DNA of 6,890 nt from Nanobdellota archaeon (GCA_018816205.1 JAHIWJ010000143.1:1-6890), one strand, 5' to 3'; numbered from the stretch's first letter, positions 1 to 5,449 are shown. The notes: generated by a model from the letters alone, not told the origin. Numbers and translations: made by a program.

Positions 1-69
1 ATGGAAAACTTTATTTATTTCTTCTTCTAATTGATTATTGAAGTTAGATTGGATAATTTGTTGATGCAT
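1..69 (-). CDS. Possible N-terminus of an unidentified protein, cut by the window edge
   Basis: Read leftward from an ATG at 69-67, the - strand is open for 23 codons to the window edge and gives a hydrophilic peptide ending QLEEEINKVFH, plausible as the start of a helical protein. No family can be recognised from 23 residues. The frame also stays open upstream to a stop near 117, so a TTG at 75-73 is an alternative start. A weak A-rich TATA-like stretch lies on the - strand around 97-103, at a suitable distance for a leaderless message. The start codon sits at the top of the inverted repeat at 40-85, so the codons just after it form one hairpin arm. The competing view is that this strand is not coding and that the hairpin plus T-runs ends a + strand gene from the left. 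Sequence beyond base 1 would decide. Confidence 0.35.
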   Translation of the reverse strand, partial: MHQQIIQSNFNNQLEEEINKVFH

Positions 70-85
70 ATCCAATCTAATCTTC
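40..85. repeat. Long inverted repeat (12-bp perfect arms, 16 bp with one bulge)
   Basis: TTAGATTGGATA at 44-55 is the exact reverse complement of TATCCAATCTAA at 69-80, with a 13-base spacer. If T81 is bulged, GAAG at 40-43 pairs with CTTC at 82-85 and extends the stem to 16 bp. On the + strand it is followed by T-rich runs (100-104, 107-111, 113-116, 118-122), which resembles a hairpin-plus-U-tract terminator. On the - strand it encloses the start codon of the possible leftward gene, so it could be a translational hairpin. As DNA it could be an operator between divergent genes. The pairing is seen directly; its role is inferred. Confidence 0.8.
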
Positions 86-117
86 TTCAGAATAACTATT
101 TTTTGGTTTTTGTTTTA

Positions 118-145
118 TTTTTGGAACTTGGGACAACGCCAAAAA
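118..145. promoter_or_regulatory. Candidate operator: 7-bp inverted repeat just upstream of the regulator promoter
   Basis: TTTTTGG at 118-124 and CCAAAAA at 139-145 are exact reverse complements with 14 bases between them, so equivalent arm positions are about 21 bp (two helical turns) apart. The site ends three bases before the BRE/TATA of the Lrp-type gene. Lrp/AsnC proteins are known to bind AT-rich dyads and often regulate themselves, so an autoregulatory site is plausible. The arms are low-complexity, so chance cannot be excluded. Confidence 0.3.
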
Positions 146-147
146 AT

Positions 148-160
148 GGAAAAATTTATA
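148..160 (+). promoter_or_regulatory. Archaeal BRE/TATA promoter of the Lrp-type regulator
   Basis: GGAAAA (148-153) runs into AAATTTATA (152-160), a good match to a purine-rich BRE plus archaeal TATA box. The box ends 27 bases before the ATG at 187, so transcription should start at or within a few bases of that ATG. This predicts a leaderless or nearly leaderless message and supports 187 as the start codon. Confidence 0.65.
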
Positions 161-186
161 AGAGATAATTACCTAAAAGCTATCAA

Positions 187-1155
187 ATGAAACTAAATTC
201 CAGAGATTATCAAATTCTCTATGAAATGGACCGGGATTGTAGGCAACCAGTTAATCAAATTGCTAAAAAAATTAAGCTTAGCAAGGACAGCACAATCTAT
301 CGAATAAAAAGACTGGAAAGAGAAGGTTTGATTTTGAGGTATCAGGCATATTTGAATCATGGAAAGCTGGGTTATATTAGTGTACGTATTAATATTAAGC
401 TTCAGGATACAACGCCTGAGAAAGAAGAAGAAATCGTTGGTTTTATTAAGAAACAGCCCCCTGTTGGTTTTTTTGCTAGTGTCGAAGGGAATGTTGATTT
501 GATTGTGTGGCTGATCGTGAAGTCTGTTAAAGACCTTGATGATTTTTGGAAGGCGCTTGTGGATAAATACAGCAACAACATTGCCAGAACCGAACTGGGG
601 GTTTACACGAAGATTGAACATTATCCACGGACATTCTTTGTTGGCGACAGAGTTAATGATGAAATGATGATTTTTACAGAAGTTGGCGCACCAACAAAGG
701 CGGTAAAGAAAGATTTAGAAATACTTAAGATCCTAACTAAAAACGCTAGAGAAAGTTTGGTATCGATAGCAGACAAATTGAAGATAACTGCAAAGACTGT
801 AAGCAAAAAAATCCATGATTTAGAAAAGGGGGGCATTATTACTGGTTTTTCTGCATTGTTTGATATGAATAAATTGGGTTATGGGTATTACAAGATTTAC
901 TTTGATTTTCAAAACGCTAAAAAACAAGACCTAAATAATTTAGATCTTTTTGTGAGGAACCATCCCAACATTGTGTTCAGGGATTATGTTATTGGGGGAC
1001 ACTCTTGCGAAATAGAAGTTCAGGTAAAAGATGAGAACGAATTGAGAAAGTTGATTGATAATATGAAAAAGAAGTTCTCATTTATTATAAAAGACTACGA
1101 AGTTCTTAATTATCATAAAGAACACAAAATGCTTTCCATGCCCTGGGTGGAATGA
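187..1155 (+). CDS. Tandem-duplicated Lrp/AsnC-family transcriptional regulator
   Basis: A 322-residue cytoplasmic DNA-binding protein made of two complete Lrp/AsnC units. Unit one has a winged helix-turn-helix at about residues 3-51 (IAKKIKLSKDSTIYRIKRLE with the recognition helix near 33-45) and an effector/oligomerisation (RAM-like) domain at about 62-145 containing VEGNVDLIVWLIV. Unit two repeats this: helix-turn-helix at about 175-222 (IADKLKITAKTVSKKIHDLE) and RAM-like domain at about 230-310 containing VIGGHSCEIEVQV. Both units carry the linker motif KLGY (60-63 and 229-232). Ordinary Lrp proteins are about 150 residues and dimerise; this one would supply two DNA-binding heads per chain. 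Ligand and targets are unknown. The ATG is chosen because it is the first in frame after a well-placed TATA box. A dyad at 118-145 suggests self-regulation. The gene is more A-rich than the helicase gene after it. Confidence 0.9.
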   Translation: MKLNSRDYQILYEMDRDCRQPVNQIAKKIKLSKDSTIYRIKRLEREGLILRYQAYLNHGKLGYISVRINIKLQDTTPEKEEEIVGFIKKQPPVGFFASVEGNVDLIVWLIVKSVKDLDDFWKALVDKYSNNIARTELGVYTKIEHYPRTFFVGDRVNDEMMIFTEVGAPTKAVKKDLEILKILTKNARESLVSIADKLKITAKTVSKKIHDLEKGGIITGFSALFDMNKLGYGYYKIYFDFQNAKKQDLNNLDLFVRNHPNIVFRDYVIGGHSCEIEVQVKDENELRKLIDNMKKKFSFIIKDYEVLNYHKEHKMLSMPWVE

Positions 1156-1172
1156 TTATTTTGGTTAGGAAG

Positions 1173-1183
1173 TTTTTTATAAT
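1173..1183 (+). promoter_or_regulatory. lhr: TATA box of the Lhr gene, also a T-run ending the regulator gene
   Basis: TTTTTTATAAT lies 18 bases after the regulator stop codon. It resembles an archaeal TATA box that would start transcription near 1206, leaving a leader of about 45 bases before the lhr ATG. Its T6 stretch could also act as the U-tract terminator of the upstream transcript. Both roles are inferred. Confidence 0.5.
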
Positions 1184-1206
1184 CTCCTGCCGAGATGCTG
1201 GGAGAT
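1182..1206 (+). repeat. Short inverted repeat at the expected lhr transcription start
   Basis: ATCTCC (1182-1187) pairs perfectly with GGAGAT (1201-1206) across a 13-base loop. It directly follows the TATA box and ends at the predicted start site, so most of it would lie outside the lhr message. It would form in a read-through transcript from the regulator gene, or act as a DNA site at the promoter. The arms are short and this may be chance. Confidence 0.35.
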
Positions 1207-1250
1207 GACATTTTTGAACAGAGTTAAGAGCGTGATAATGGAAGGGAAAA

Positions 1251-3890
1251 ATGACGCAGAAGATAGAATATTTGAAGCCGTACAGGGCGAGCGAAGTGAA
1301 GGAGATTTTGAATCCGCTAGTTAGTGAGTGGTTCTTTTCTAAGTTTAAGGACTTTAGTGCGACGCAGCTTTATGGGGTGAAGACGATTCATGACAGAAAG
1401 AACATTCTTGTTTCTGCTCCGACTGGAGGGACTAAGACATTAACTGCTTTTTTGAGTATTTTGAACTACTTGGTTGATTTGGCCTTAAAAGATGAATTGG
1501 AGGATAAGATTTATTGCTGCTATTGCTCGCCGTTAAAGGCCTTGAGCAATGACATTTATGTTAACCTTGTTCAGCCGTTGGAAGAGATTGCTAAAATTGC
1601 TGAGGGGAAAGGAATGAAAATGCAGGAAATTCGAGTGGGTCTGAGAACAGGGGACACGACGGTTTCTGAAAGGGCAAAGATGGCAAGGAAGGTGCCGCAT
1701 ATTTTTGTTACTACGCCCGAGACCTTGGCTATTGTTTTAACAACGCAGAAATTTGTTGAGAAACTTGCTATGCTAGAGTTTATTGTGGTTGATGAGATTC
1801 ATGCCTTGACTAATAAAAGGGGGGTTTATTTGTCTTTGACGCTTGAAAGACTGTCTAATTTTAGTGCTATTGAGCCGGTGCGCATTGGATTGTCGGCGAC
1901 GATTTCGCCGTTGGAGGAAATTGCGAAGTTTCTTGTTGGGCAGGACCGGGATTGCCTAATTGCTGACGTTAAACTTGTGAAGGAGATTGAGATTGATATG
2001 GATTTTCCGGGGAAAGAGATTTTGGATGCTTGGACGACGACAAGTCATAGGGAACTTTATGATATGCTGGATAAAATAATTGAGAAATACAGGACAACCT
2101 TGATTTTCACAAACACTCGGGCAGCTACTGAGAGGGTTGTGCATCATTTGAAAGAGCAGTTTCCTGGGAAGTATGTCGGGCTGATTGGGGCACATCATAG
2201 TTCTATGAGTAAAGACAGAAGGTTTGAGATTGAGAATATGTTGAGAGAAGGCAAACTTAGGGCAGTGGTTTCTTCGACATCTTTAGAGTTGGGGATTGAT
2301 ATCGGAAGCATTGACTTTGTTGTGCTGTTGACTTCGCCGAAGGGGGTTGCAAGGGCACTGCAGAGAATTGGGAGGGCGGGGCATCAGCTACACTCTAATC
2401 CGAAAGGGATGTTTATTGTTTTAGACAGAGATGACTTGGTGGAGTGCGGGGTTTTGATGAAAGAAATGATTGAAAAGAAAATTGACAAAACGGAAATCCC
2501 GCATAATGCGCTTGACGTGCTGGCGCAGCAGATTTTTGGGATGGCAATTTCTAAGGTTTGGGATGTGGAAGAGATGCTGACTACGATTAGGAAAAGTTAT
2601 TGTTACAGAGATTTGACTAAAGAAGATTTTTTTGCAGTTGTTTCGTATCTTGCGGGAGATTATGCGCTTGAGCACAGGAACGTTTATGCCAAGATTTGGT
2701 ATGATCCTGTTGAGAAGAAGATTGGAAAGAGGGGGAAGTTGGCGAGGGTAATTTATATGACTAATTTGGGGACTATTCCTGACGAGAGCCATATTACTGT
2801 GGTAATTACAACTCCTGCAGACAGGAAAGGGCAGCAGGTTGGGAAAGTGGATGAGGGATTTTTGGAGAGGATGAAACGCGGAGATGTTTTTGTTTTGGGA
2901 GGACAAAAATATCAGTTTTTGTATTCTAGGGGGATGAAAGCATTTGTTAAAGCAGATGTTTCTAAGAATCCTACGATTCCTTCCTGGTTTTCTGAAATGC
3001 TGCCCTTGACTTTTGATGTTGCATTGGAAATTGGAAGGTTCAGGAAGCTGTTGAAGGAAAGGATGGGGGGGTTCGGCGGTGGCCGGCCACTCGGCCGCTC
3101 AGATTTGCCCAGCCGAAAGAAACAGGAAGCGTTAGACTTTGTTCGGAAGCATTTGTACTGCAATGTGCGTGTGGCGCAGGAGATTTATGATTATTTTAGG
3201 GAGCAGAATGATTTTAGTGAGATTCCGGATGAGAAGACGATTGTTGTTGAGAAGTTTAAGGATGAAAAGGAGTATTTGTTGTTTCATAGCCTGTATGGGC
3301 GAAGGGTGAATGACGCGCTTGCGAGGGCCTACGGATACGCGGCTGCTCGGTTGAGGATGAGAGATATTGGGTTGGGCATCAGTGACAATGGGTTTTATAT
3401 TGCCGGGGAGAAGCTGGAAGAGCAGAAAATTTTAGATTGGGTCAAGGCGAAGGATTTGAGGACAATCTTGAAGGAGGCGATTGAAACTACGGATGTTTTG
3501 AAAAGAAGGTTTAGACATTGTGCGGGTCGTTCGTTAATGATACTTAGATCTTACAAAGGAAGGGACAAAAGTGCTGGGAAACAACAGGTGGCTTCGGAGT
3601 TTTTGTATAGGGCGGTTAAGAAGATTTCGAATGAATTTCCAATTTTGAGGGAGGCGCGGAGGGAGGTTATGGAGGATTTGATGGATGTTAAGAACGCGGA
3701 GCAGGTTTTAAGGTGGGTTGAGAATGGAAAGATTAAGTTTAAGGTTAGAAGAACGCCGATTGTTTCGCCGTTCGGGTTGGCGCTGCACATGGTGGGGAGG
3801 ATGGATTTGATAAAGATGGAAAATCGGGCGAAGTTTTTGAGGAGGATGCATGAATTGCATTTGAAGGCGATTGGAAATAAGGTTAAATAA
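1251..3890 (+). CDS. lhr: Lhr-family superfamily 2 DEAD/DEAH helicase (archaeal type)
   Basis: An 879-residue ATP-dependent 3'-5' nucleic-acid translocase/helicase of the Lhr family, linked in studied members to DNA repair and replication-associated unwinding. Visible in order: motif I APTGGTKT (56-63), Ia SPLKAL (93-98), RTGDT (132-136), TTPET (154-158), motif II DEIH (181-184), motif III SAT (215-217), motif IV near LIFTNTRAATERV (284-296), motif V STSLELGIDIGSID (342-355) and motif VI QRIGRAGH (371-378). The Lhr-core winged helix and C-terminal domain follow, with typical Lhr segments GRRVNDAL (683-690), ISDNGFY (710-716) and RRRFRHCAGR (751-760). Length is normal for the archaeal form. 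Oddities: the Walker A glycine before the lysine is Thr61, and a Gly/Arg-rich loop at about 605-618 is encoded by unusually GC-rich DNA. ATG 1251 is the first in-frame start after a stop at 1236-1238. A COG1407 phosphoesterase, a known Lhr partner in bacteria, lies downstream. Confidence 0.95.
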   Translation: MTQKIEYLKPYRASEVKEILNPLVSEWFFSKFKDFSATQLYGVKTIHDRKNILVSAPTGGTKTLTAFLSILNYLVDLALKDELEDKIYCCYCSPLKALSNDIYVNLVQPLEEIAKIAEGKGMKMQEIRVGLRTGDTTVSERAKMARKVPHIFVTTPETLAIVLTTQKFVEKLAMLEFIVVDEIHALTNKRGVYLSLTLERLSNFSAIEPVRIGLSATISPLEEIAKFLVGQDRDCLIADVKLVKEIEIDMDFPGKEILDAWTTTSHRELYDMLDKIIEKYRTTLIFTNTRAATERVVHHLKEQFPGKYVGLIGAHHSSMSKDRRFEIENMLREGKLRAVVSSTSLELGIDIGSIDFVVLLTSPKGVARALQRIGRAGHQLHSNPKGMFIVLDRDDLVECGVLMKEMIEKKIDKTEIPHNALDVLAQQIFGMAISKVWDVEEMLTTIRKSYCYRDLTKEDFFAVVSYLAGDYALEHRNVYAKIWYDPVEKKIGKRGKLARVIYMTNLGTIPDESHITVVITTPADRKGQQVGKVDEGFLERMKRGDVFVLGGQKYQFLYSRGMKAFVKADVSKNPTIPSWFSEMLPLTFDVALEIGRFRKLLKERMGGFGGGRPLGRSDLPSRKKQEALDFVRKHLYCNVRVAQEIYDYFREQNDFSEIPDEKTIVVEKFKDEKEYLLFHSLYGRRVNDALARAYGYAAARLRMRDIGLGISDNGFYIAGEKLEEQKILDWVKAKDLRTILKEAIETTDVLKRRFRHCAGRSLMILRSYKGRDKSAGKQQVASEFLYRAVKKISNEFPILREARREVMEDLMDVKNAEQVLRWVENGKIKFKVRRTPIVSPFGLALHMVGRMDLIKMENRAKFLRRMHELHLKAIGNKVK
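3079..3090. repeat. GC-only-core 12-bp palindrome inside lhr
   Basis: GTGGCCGGCCAC is a perfect palindrome in a GC-rich patch (about 3066-3115) of an otherwise AT-leaning gene. The patch encodes the Gly-rich loop near residues 605-618. The 9-mer CGGCGGTGG at 3074-3082 recurs in the GC-rich spacer at 5370-5378. This may be a small insertion or merely Gly/Arg codon content. Confidence 0.6.
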
Positions 3891-3892
3891 CA

Positions 3893-3904
3893 AAAGTTTA
3901 TAAA
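3893..3904 (+). promoter_or_regulatory. TATA box of the small Cys-rich membrane protein gene
   Basis: AAAAGTTTATAA begins three bases after the lhr stop codon. The TTTATA core (3897-3902) ends 24 bases before the ATG at 3926, which predicts a leaderless message starting at that ATG. This favours 3926 over the in-frame GTG at 3920. Confidence 0.6.
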
Positions 3905-3925
3905 TCGCGCGGAGTTCGTGTGCAG

Positions 3926-4246
3926 ATGGTTGAGGATAAAACGCGGGCGATGCTTATTGGGGTGTTTGCGGCTTTAGCTATTTTGAGCTTGGGTTATATT
4001 TTTGAATTTTCTGACAGAAGTCCTGCTGATATGGGCCCTGGAATTCAATTTGGCCCGACTGAAGATGGCGCGTGCAGAGAGATTTGCAGTGAAAATAATG
4101 TTTTTATGGGCTGTGAGAGAGATTATGGCAATCCGGTTTGTGGCGTTTCTTGCCGGGGGGTGATTGGTCGTGGTCCGAGGATGGGCGAGCCAGCTTCTCC
4201 CGGAAAGACCACATGCCAGTTTACCGAATGTGTTTGTGTTCAATAG
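3926..4246 (+). CDS. Small membrane-anchored protein with a Cys-rich outer domain
   Basis: A 106-residue protein that I do not recognise. A short charged N-terminus (MVEDKTR) precedes one hydrophobic segment at about residues 9-27. A Pro/Gly-containing linker follows, then a domain with eight cysteines at 50, 54, 63, 72, 76, 97, 102 and 104, spaced CX3C, C, CX3C, C and CXC. An uncleaved N-terminal anchor with an extracytoplasmic disulfide-bonded domain is the simplest reading; metal binding by the CX3C/CXC pairs is the alternative. Even cysteine number favours four disulfides. The start is set at ATG 3926 because the TATA box places transcription there; a GTG six bases upstream would add two residues. 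It has its own promoter between lhr and prs, so its location need not imply a shared job. Function is unknown. Confidence 0.75.
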   Translation: MVEDKTRAMLIGVFAALAILSLGYIFEFSDRSPADMGPGIQFGPTEDGACREICSENNVFMGCERDYGNPVCGVSCRGVIGRGPRMGEPASPGKTTCQFTECVCVQ

Positions 4247-4267
4247 TCATTTTAGAGAAGAGGTTTC

Positions 4268-4275
4268 TTTTTATA
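4268..4275 (+). promoter_or_regulatory. prs: TATA box of prs
   Basis: TTTTTATA ends 22 bases before the prs ATG at 4297, consistent with a leaderless or almost leaderless message. It sits in a 50-base spacer after the small membrane-protein gene, and its T-rich stretch may also help end that upstream transcript. Confidence 0.55.
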
Positions 4276-4296
4276 GGGAAATATTTTTCTGATTAA

Positions 4297-5280
4297 ATGG
4301 TTGGGGCCGTTATTATCGCTGATCCTGAGGGAAGGGGTTATGAATTTGCAAAGGGTGTTTTTGAATATGTTTCTAAGAAAGAGGGAAGGGATTTTCCGGT
4401 TGAGCTGGTTCATTTGAAGAGGACAACTTTTCGCGATGGTGAATTTAAGGTAAAAATTGAGAAAAATGTAAGGAAGCATAATTGTTTTATCATCCATGAC
4501 CCTAATAAAGAGGCTGGTCGGTGGGTTGCTGATTTGTTGTTCAGTTTGAAAGCGGCGGCGTCTTCGTCACCTCAAGAGATAAGGGTTGTTTTTCCTTATT
4601 TCAAATTTGCCCGGCAAGATCGAAAAGACGAGTCTCGTGTGGGGGTTAGTGCGAAGGCTGTTTGTGACATTCTAAGTTTGTATGCAGACGGGGCATTGAG
4701 CGTTGATTTGCACGCGCCTCAAATTCAAGAGTATGCAAGAAGCAACTTTCCTTTTGATAATTTGTCTAGTGCGCCAGTTGTTGCGGCATATTTGGCTCGG
4801 AACAGGCCGAGTTTGTTGTCTAGTTTGTTGTCTAATTTGACTTTGGTTTCTCCGGATTTAGGGGGCGGAAAAAGATTGGAGACCTACCAAAAGGCCTTGG
4901 AGAAAAGAGGGATTAGTGTGGGCTTGGCCTTGGGGCATAAAACACGGGCGCGAGAAAATGTGGTTGAAAAGGTTGTGATTATTGGGGATGTTGCTGGGAA
5001 AAATTGTTTGATTGTTGACGATATTATTGATACTGGGGATACTATGATAAAAACCTGTGAAAAATTGAAGGGTTCTGCAACGAAAATATTTGCTTATGGC
5101 ACTTTTGGGCTTTTCAGTGATGGTATGGGAAAGTTTGAGAGTTTTGACGGCGTGATGACTAGTGATGCTGTAAATTTGGGTTACAGGAGCAATGTGGAAA
5201 TAATCTCTTTGGTAGACTTGTTTGGAGAAGCTGTGTATCGGTCGCATATTGGCGATAGTTTGAGTGATTTGTTTAATTGA
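4297..5280 (+). CDS. prs: Ribose-phosphate pyrophosphokinase (PRPP synthase)
   Basis: This 327-residue cytoplasmic enzyme transfers pyrophosphate from ATP to ribose 5-phosphate, making PRPP for purine, pyrimidine, NAD and histidine/tryptophan routes or for salvage. Family motifs are in the right order: FRDGEF (45-50), the ATP-binding loop PYFKFARQDRK (100-110), SVDLHAPQIQEY (135-146, where many members have a metal-binding DLH followed by QIQGFF), SPDLGGGKR (185-193), the catalytic-loop lysine and arginines in KTRAR (215-219), the PRPP-binding loop VDDIIDTGDT (240-249) and the C-terminal GDSLSDLF (319-326). Length is close to the usual 290-320. A 12-bp tandem duplication at 4810-4833 adds a repeated SLLS to the linker before SPDLGG. 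The gene has its own TATA box, so it need not share a pathway with the neighbouring helicase and nuclease, although both depend on nucleotide supply. Confidence 0.95.
   Translation: MVGAVIIADPEGRGYEFAKGVFEYVSKKEGRDFPVELVHLKRTTFRDGEFKVKIEKNVRKHNCFIIHDPNKEAGRWVADLLFSLKAAASSSPQEIRVVFPYFKFARQDRKDESRVGVSAKAVCDILSLYADGALSVDLHAPQIQEYARSNFPFDNLSSAPVVAAYLARNRPSLLSSLLSNLTLVSPDLGGGKRLETYQKALEKRGISVGLALGHKTRARENVVEKVVIIGDVAGKNCLIVDDIIDTGDTMIKTCEKLKGSATKIFAYGTFGLFSDGMGKFESFDGVMTSDAVNLGYRSNVEIISLVDLFGEAVYRSHIGDSLSDLFN
4810..4833 (+). repeat. prs: 12-bp perfect tandem duplication inside prs
   Basis: AGTTTGTTGTCT occurs twice in direct succession (4810-4821, 4822-4833), in frame, encoding SLLS twice at residues 172-179. 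It looks like a replication-slippage duplication in a surface linker ahead of the conserved SPDLGG motif. The reading frame and motifs on both sides are intact, so function should be kept. Confidence 0.85.
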
Positions 5281-5296
5281 TTTCGAGAGCGCTTGG

Positions 5297-5302
5297 TTTT
5301 TT
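5297..5302 (+). terminator. T-run terminator after prs
   Basis: A T6 tract begins 16 bases after the prs stop codon. Archaeal RNA polymerase can terminate on U-tracts without a hairpin, so this is a plausible end for the prs transcript. A short self-complementary AGCGCT just before it (5288-5293) could give a small hairpin but is not needed. Confidence 0.45.
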
Positions 5303-5306
5303 CTTA

Positions 5307-5449
5307 AGGTTTCTGGGGTTTATGGCAAACCTAATGGGGCGCGGGAATGTTGTTGTCACATGAACGGCGCGGCGGTGGTTAATAATCCCGTGCCTGTGGT
5401 GGTGTTATTGTTTTTATTTTAAGATGGATAGAAACCCTTAATTAGGTTT
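5307..5449 (+). ncRNA. Candidate structured RNA or leader element with alternative pairings
   Basis: This gene-poor spacer has more pairing than expected. Helix A: AAACCTAAT (5327-5335) pairs perfectly with ATTAGGTTT (5441-5449). Nested inside, helix B: GGCGCGGGA (5338-5346) pairs with TCCCGTGCC (5386-5394), nine pairs including one G-U. Helix B and its loop are about 60 percent GC in an AT-leaning region. Two alternatives compete with helix A: AGGTTT (5307-5312) can take AAACCT (5327-5332), and AAACC (5432-5436) can take GGTTT (5445-5449). Mutually exclusive helices ahead of a gene recall a riboswitch or attenuator, but the whole could be a free RNA, a terminator or DNA operators. No tRNA, 5S, SRP, C/D or H/ACA signature is recognisable. 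It overlaps the likely promoter of the next gene, which argues against a simple leader. Confidence 0.4.
5411..5420 (+). promoter_or_regulatory. Possible TATA element of the phosphoesterase gene
   Basis: TTTTTATTTT lies 45 bases before the ATG at 5466 and would start transcription near 5443-5447, giving a leader of about 20 bases. A second T/A-rich stretch (5447-5456) is too close to the ATG to serve. The imperfect dyad AAACC...GGTTT (5432-5449) would then overlap the transcription start, a classical repressor position. The T-run is weaker than the TATA boxes elsewhere and could instead be a U-tract terminator for an RNA ending here. Confidence 0.3.

Noticed and set aside
193..621. 142-codon open frame on the - strand inside the Lrp-type gene
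   Set aside because: It covers the first helix-turn-helix and RAM-like domain of a clear regulator on the other strand and resembles no protein.
1195..1227. 10-codon ORF in the lhr upstream region as a possible upstream control ORF
   Set aside because: Its ATG lies only 14 bases after the TATA box, so it would fall before the predicted transcription start of lhr.
2421..2906. 161-codon open frame on the - strand inside lhr
   Set aside because: It lies wholly inside a gene with all helicase and Lhr-core motifs intact and shows no domain of its own; it is a shadow of codon bias (TTG/GGG-rich sense strand).
3920..3925. GTG at 3920 as the start of the small membrane protein
   Set aside because: The TATA box at 3897-3902 predicts transcription starting at about 3926, so the ATG there is the better start; the difference is only two residues.
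4858..5247. 129-codon open frame on the - strand inside prs
   Set aside because: It is opposite the conserved PRPP-binding loop and catalytic-loop codons of prs, has an unnatural His/Asn/Ser-rich composition and no promoter.
5322..5363. 13-codon ORF starting at ATG 5322 in the spacer after prs
   Set aside because: It is very short and has no recognisable initiation signal, and it overlaps the pairing segments; nothing separates it from chance.
5338..5394. tRNA-like look of the 9-bp stem GGCGCGGGA/TCCCGTGCC with GGTTAATAATCC near its 3' side
   Set aside because: The enclosed 57 bases are too short for a tRNA, the would-be T-stem does not pair, and no D-arm or anticodon arm can be formed.
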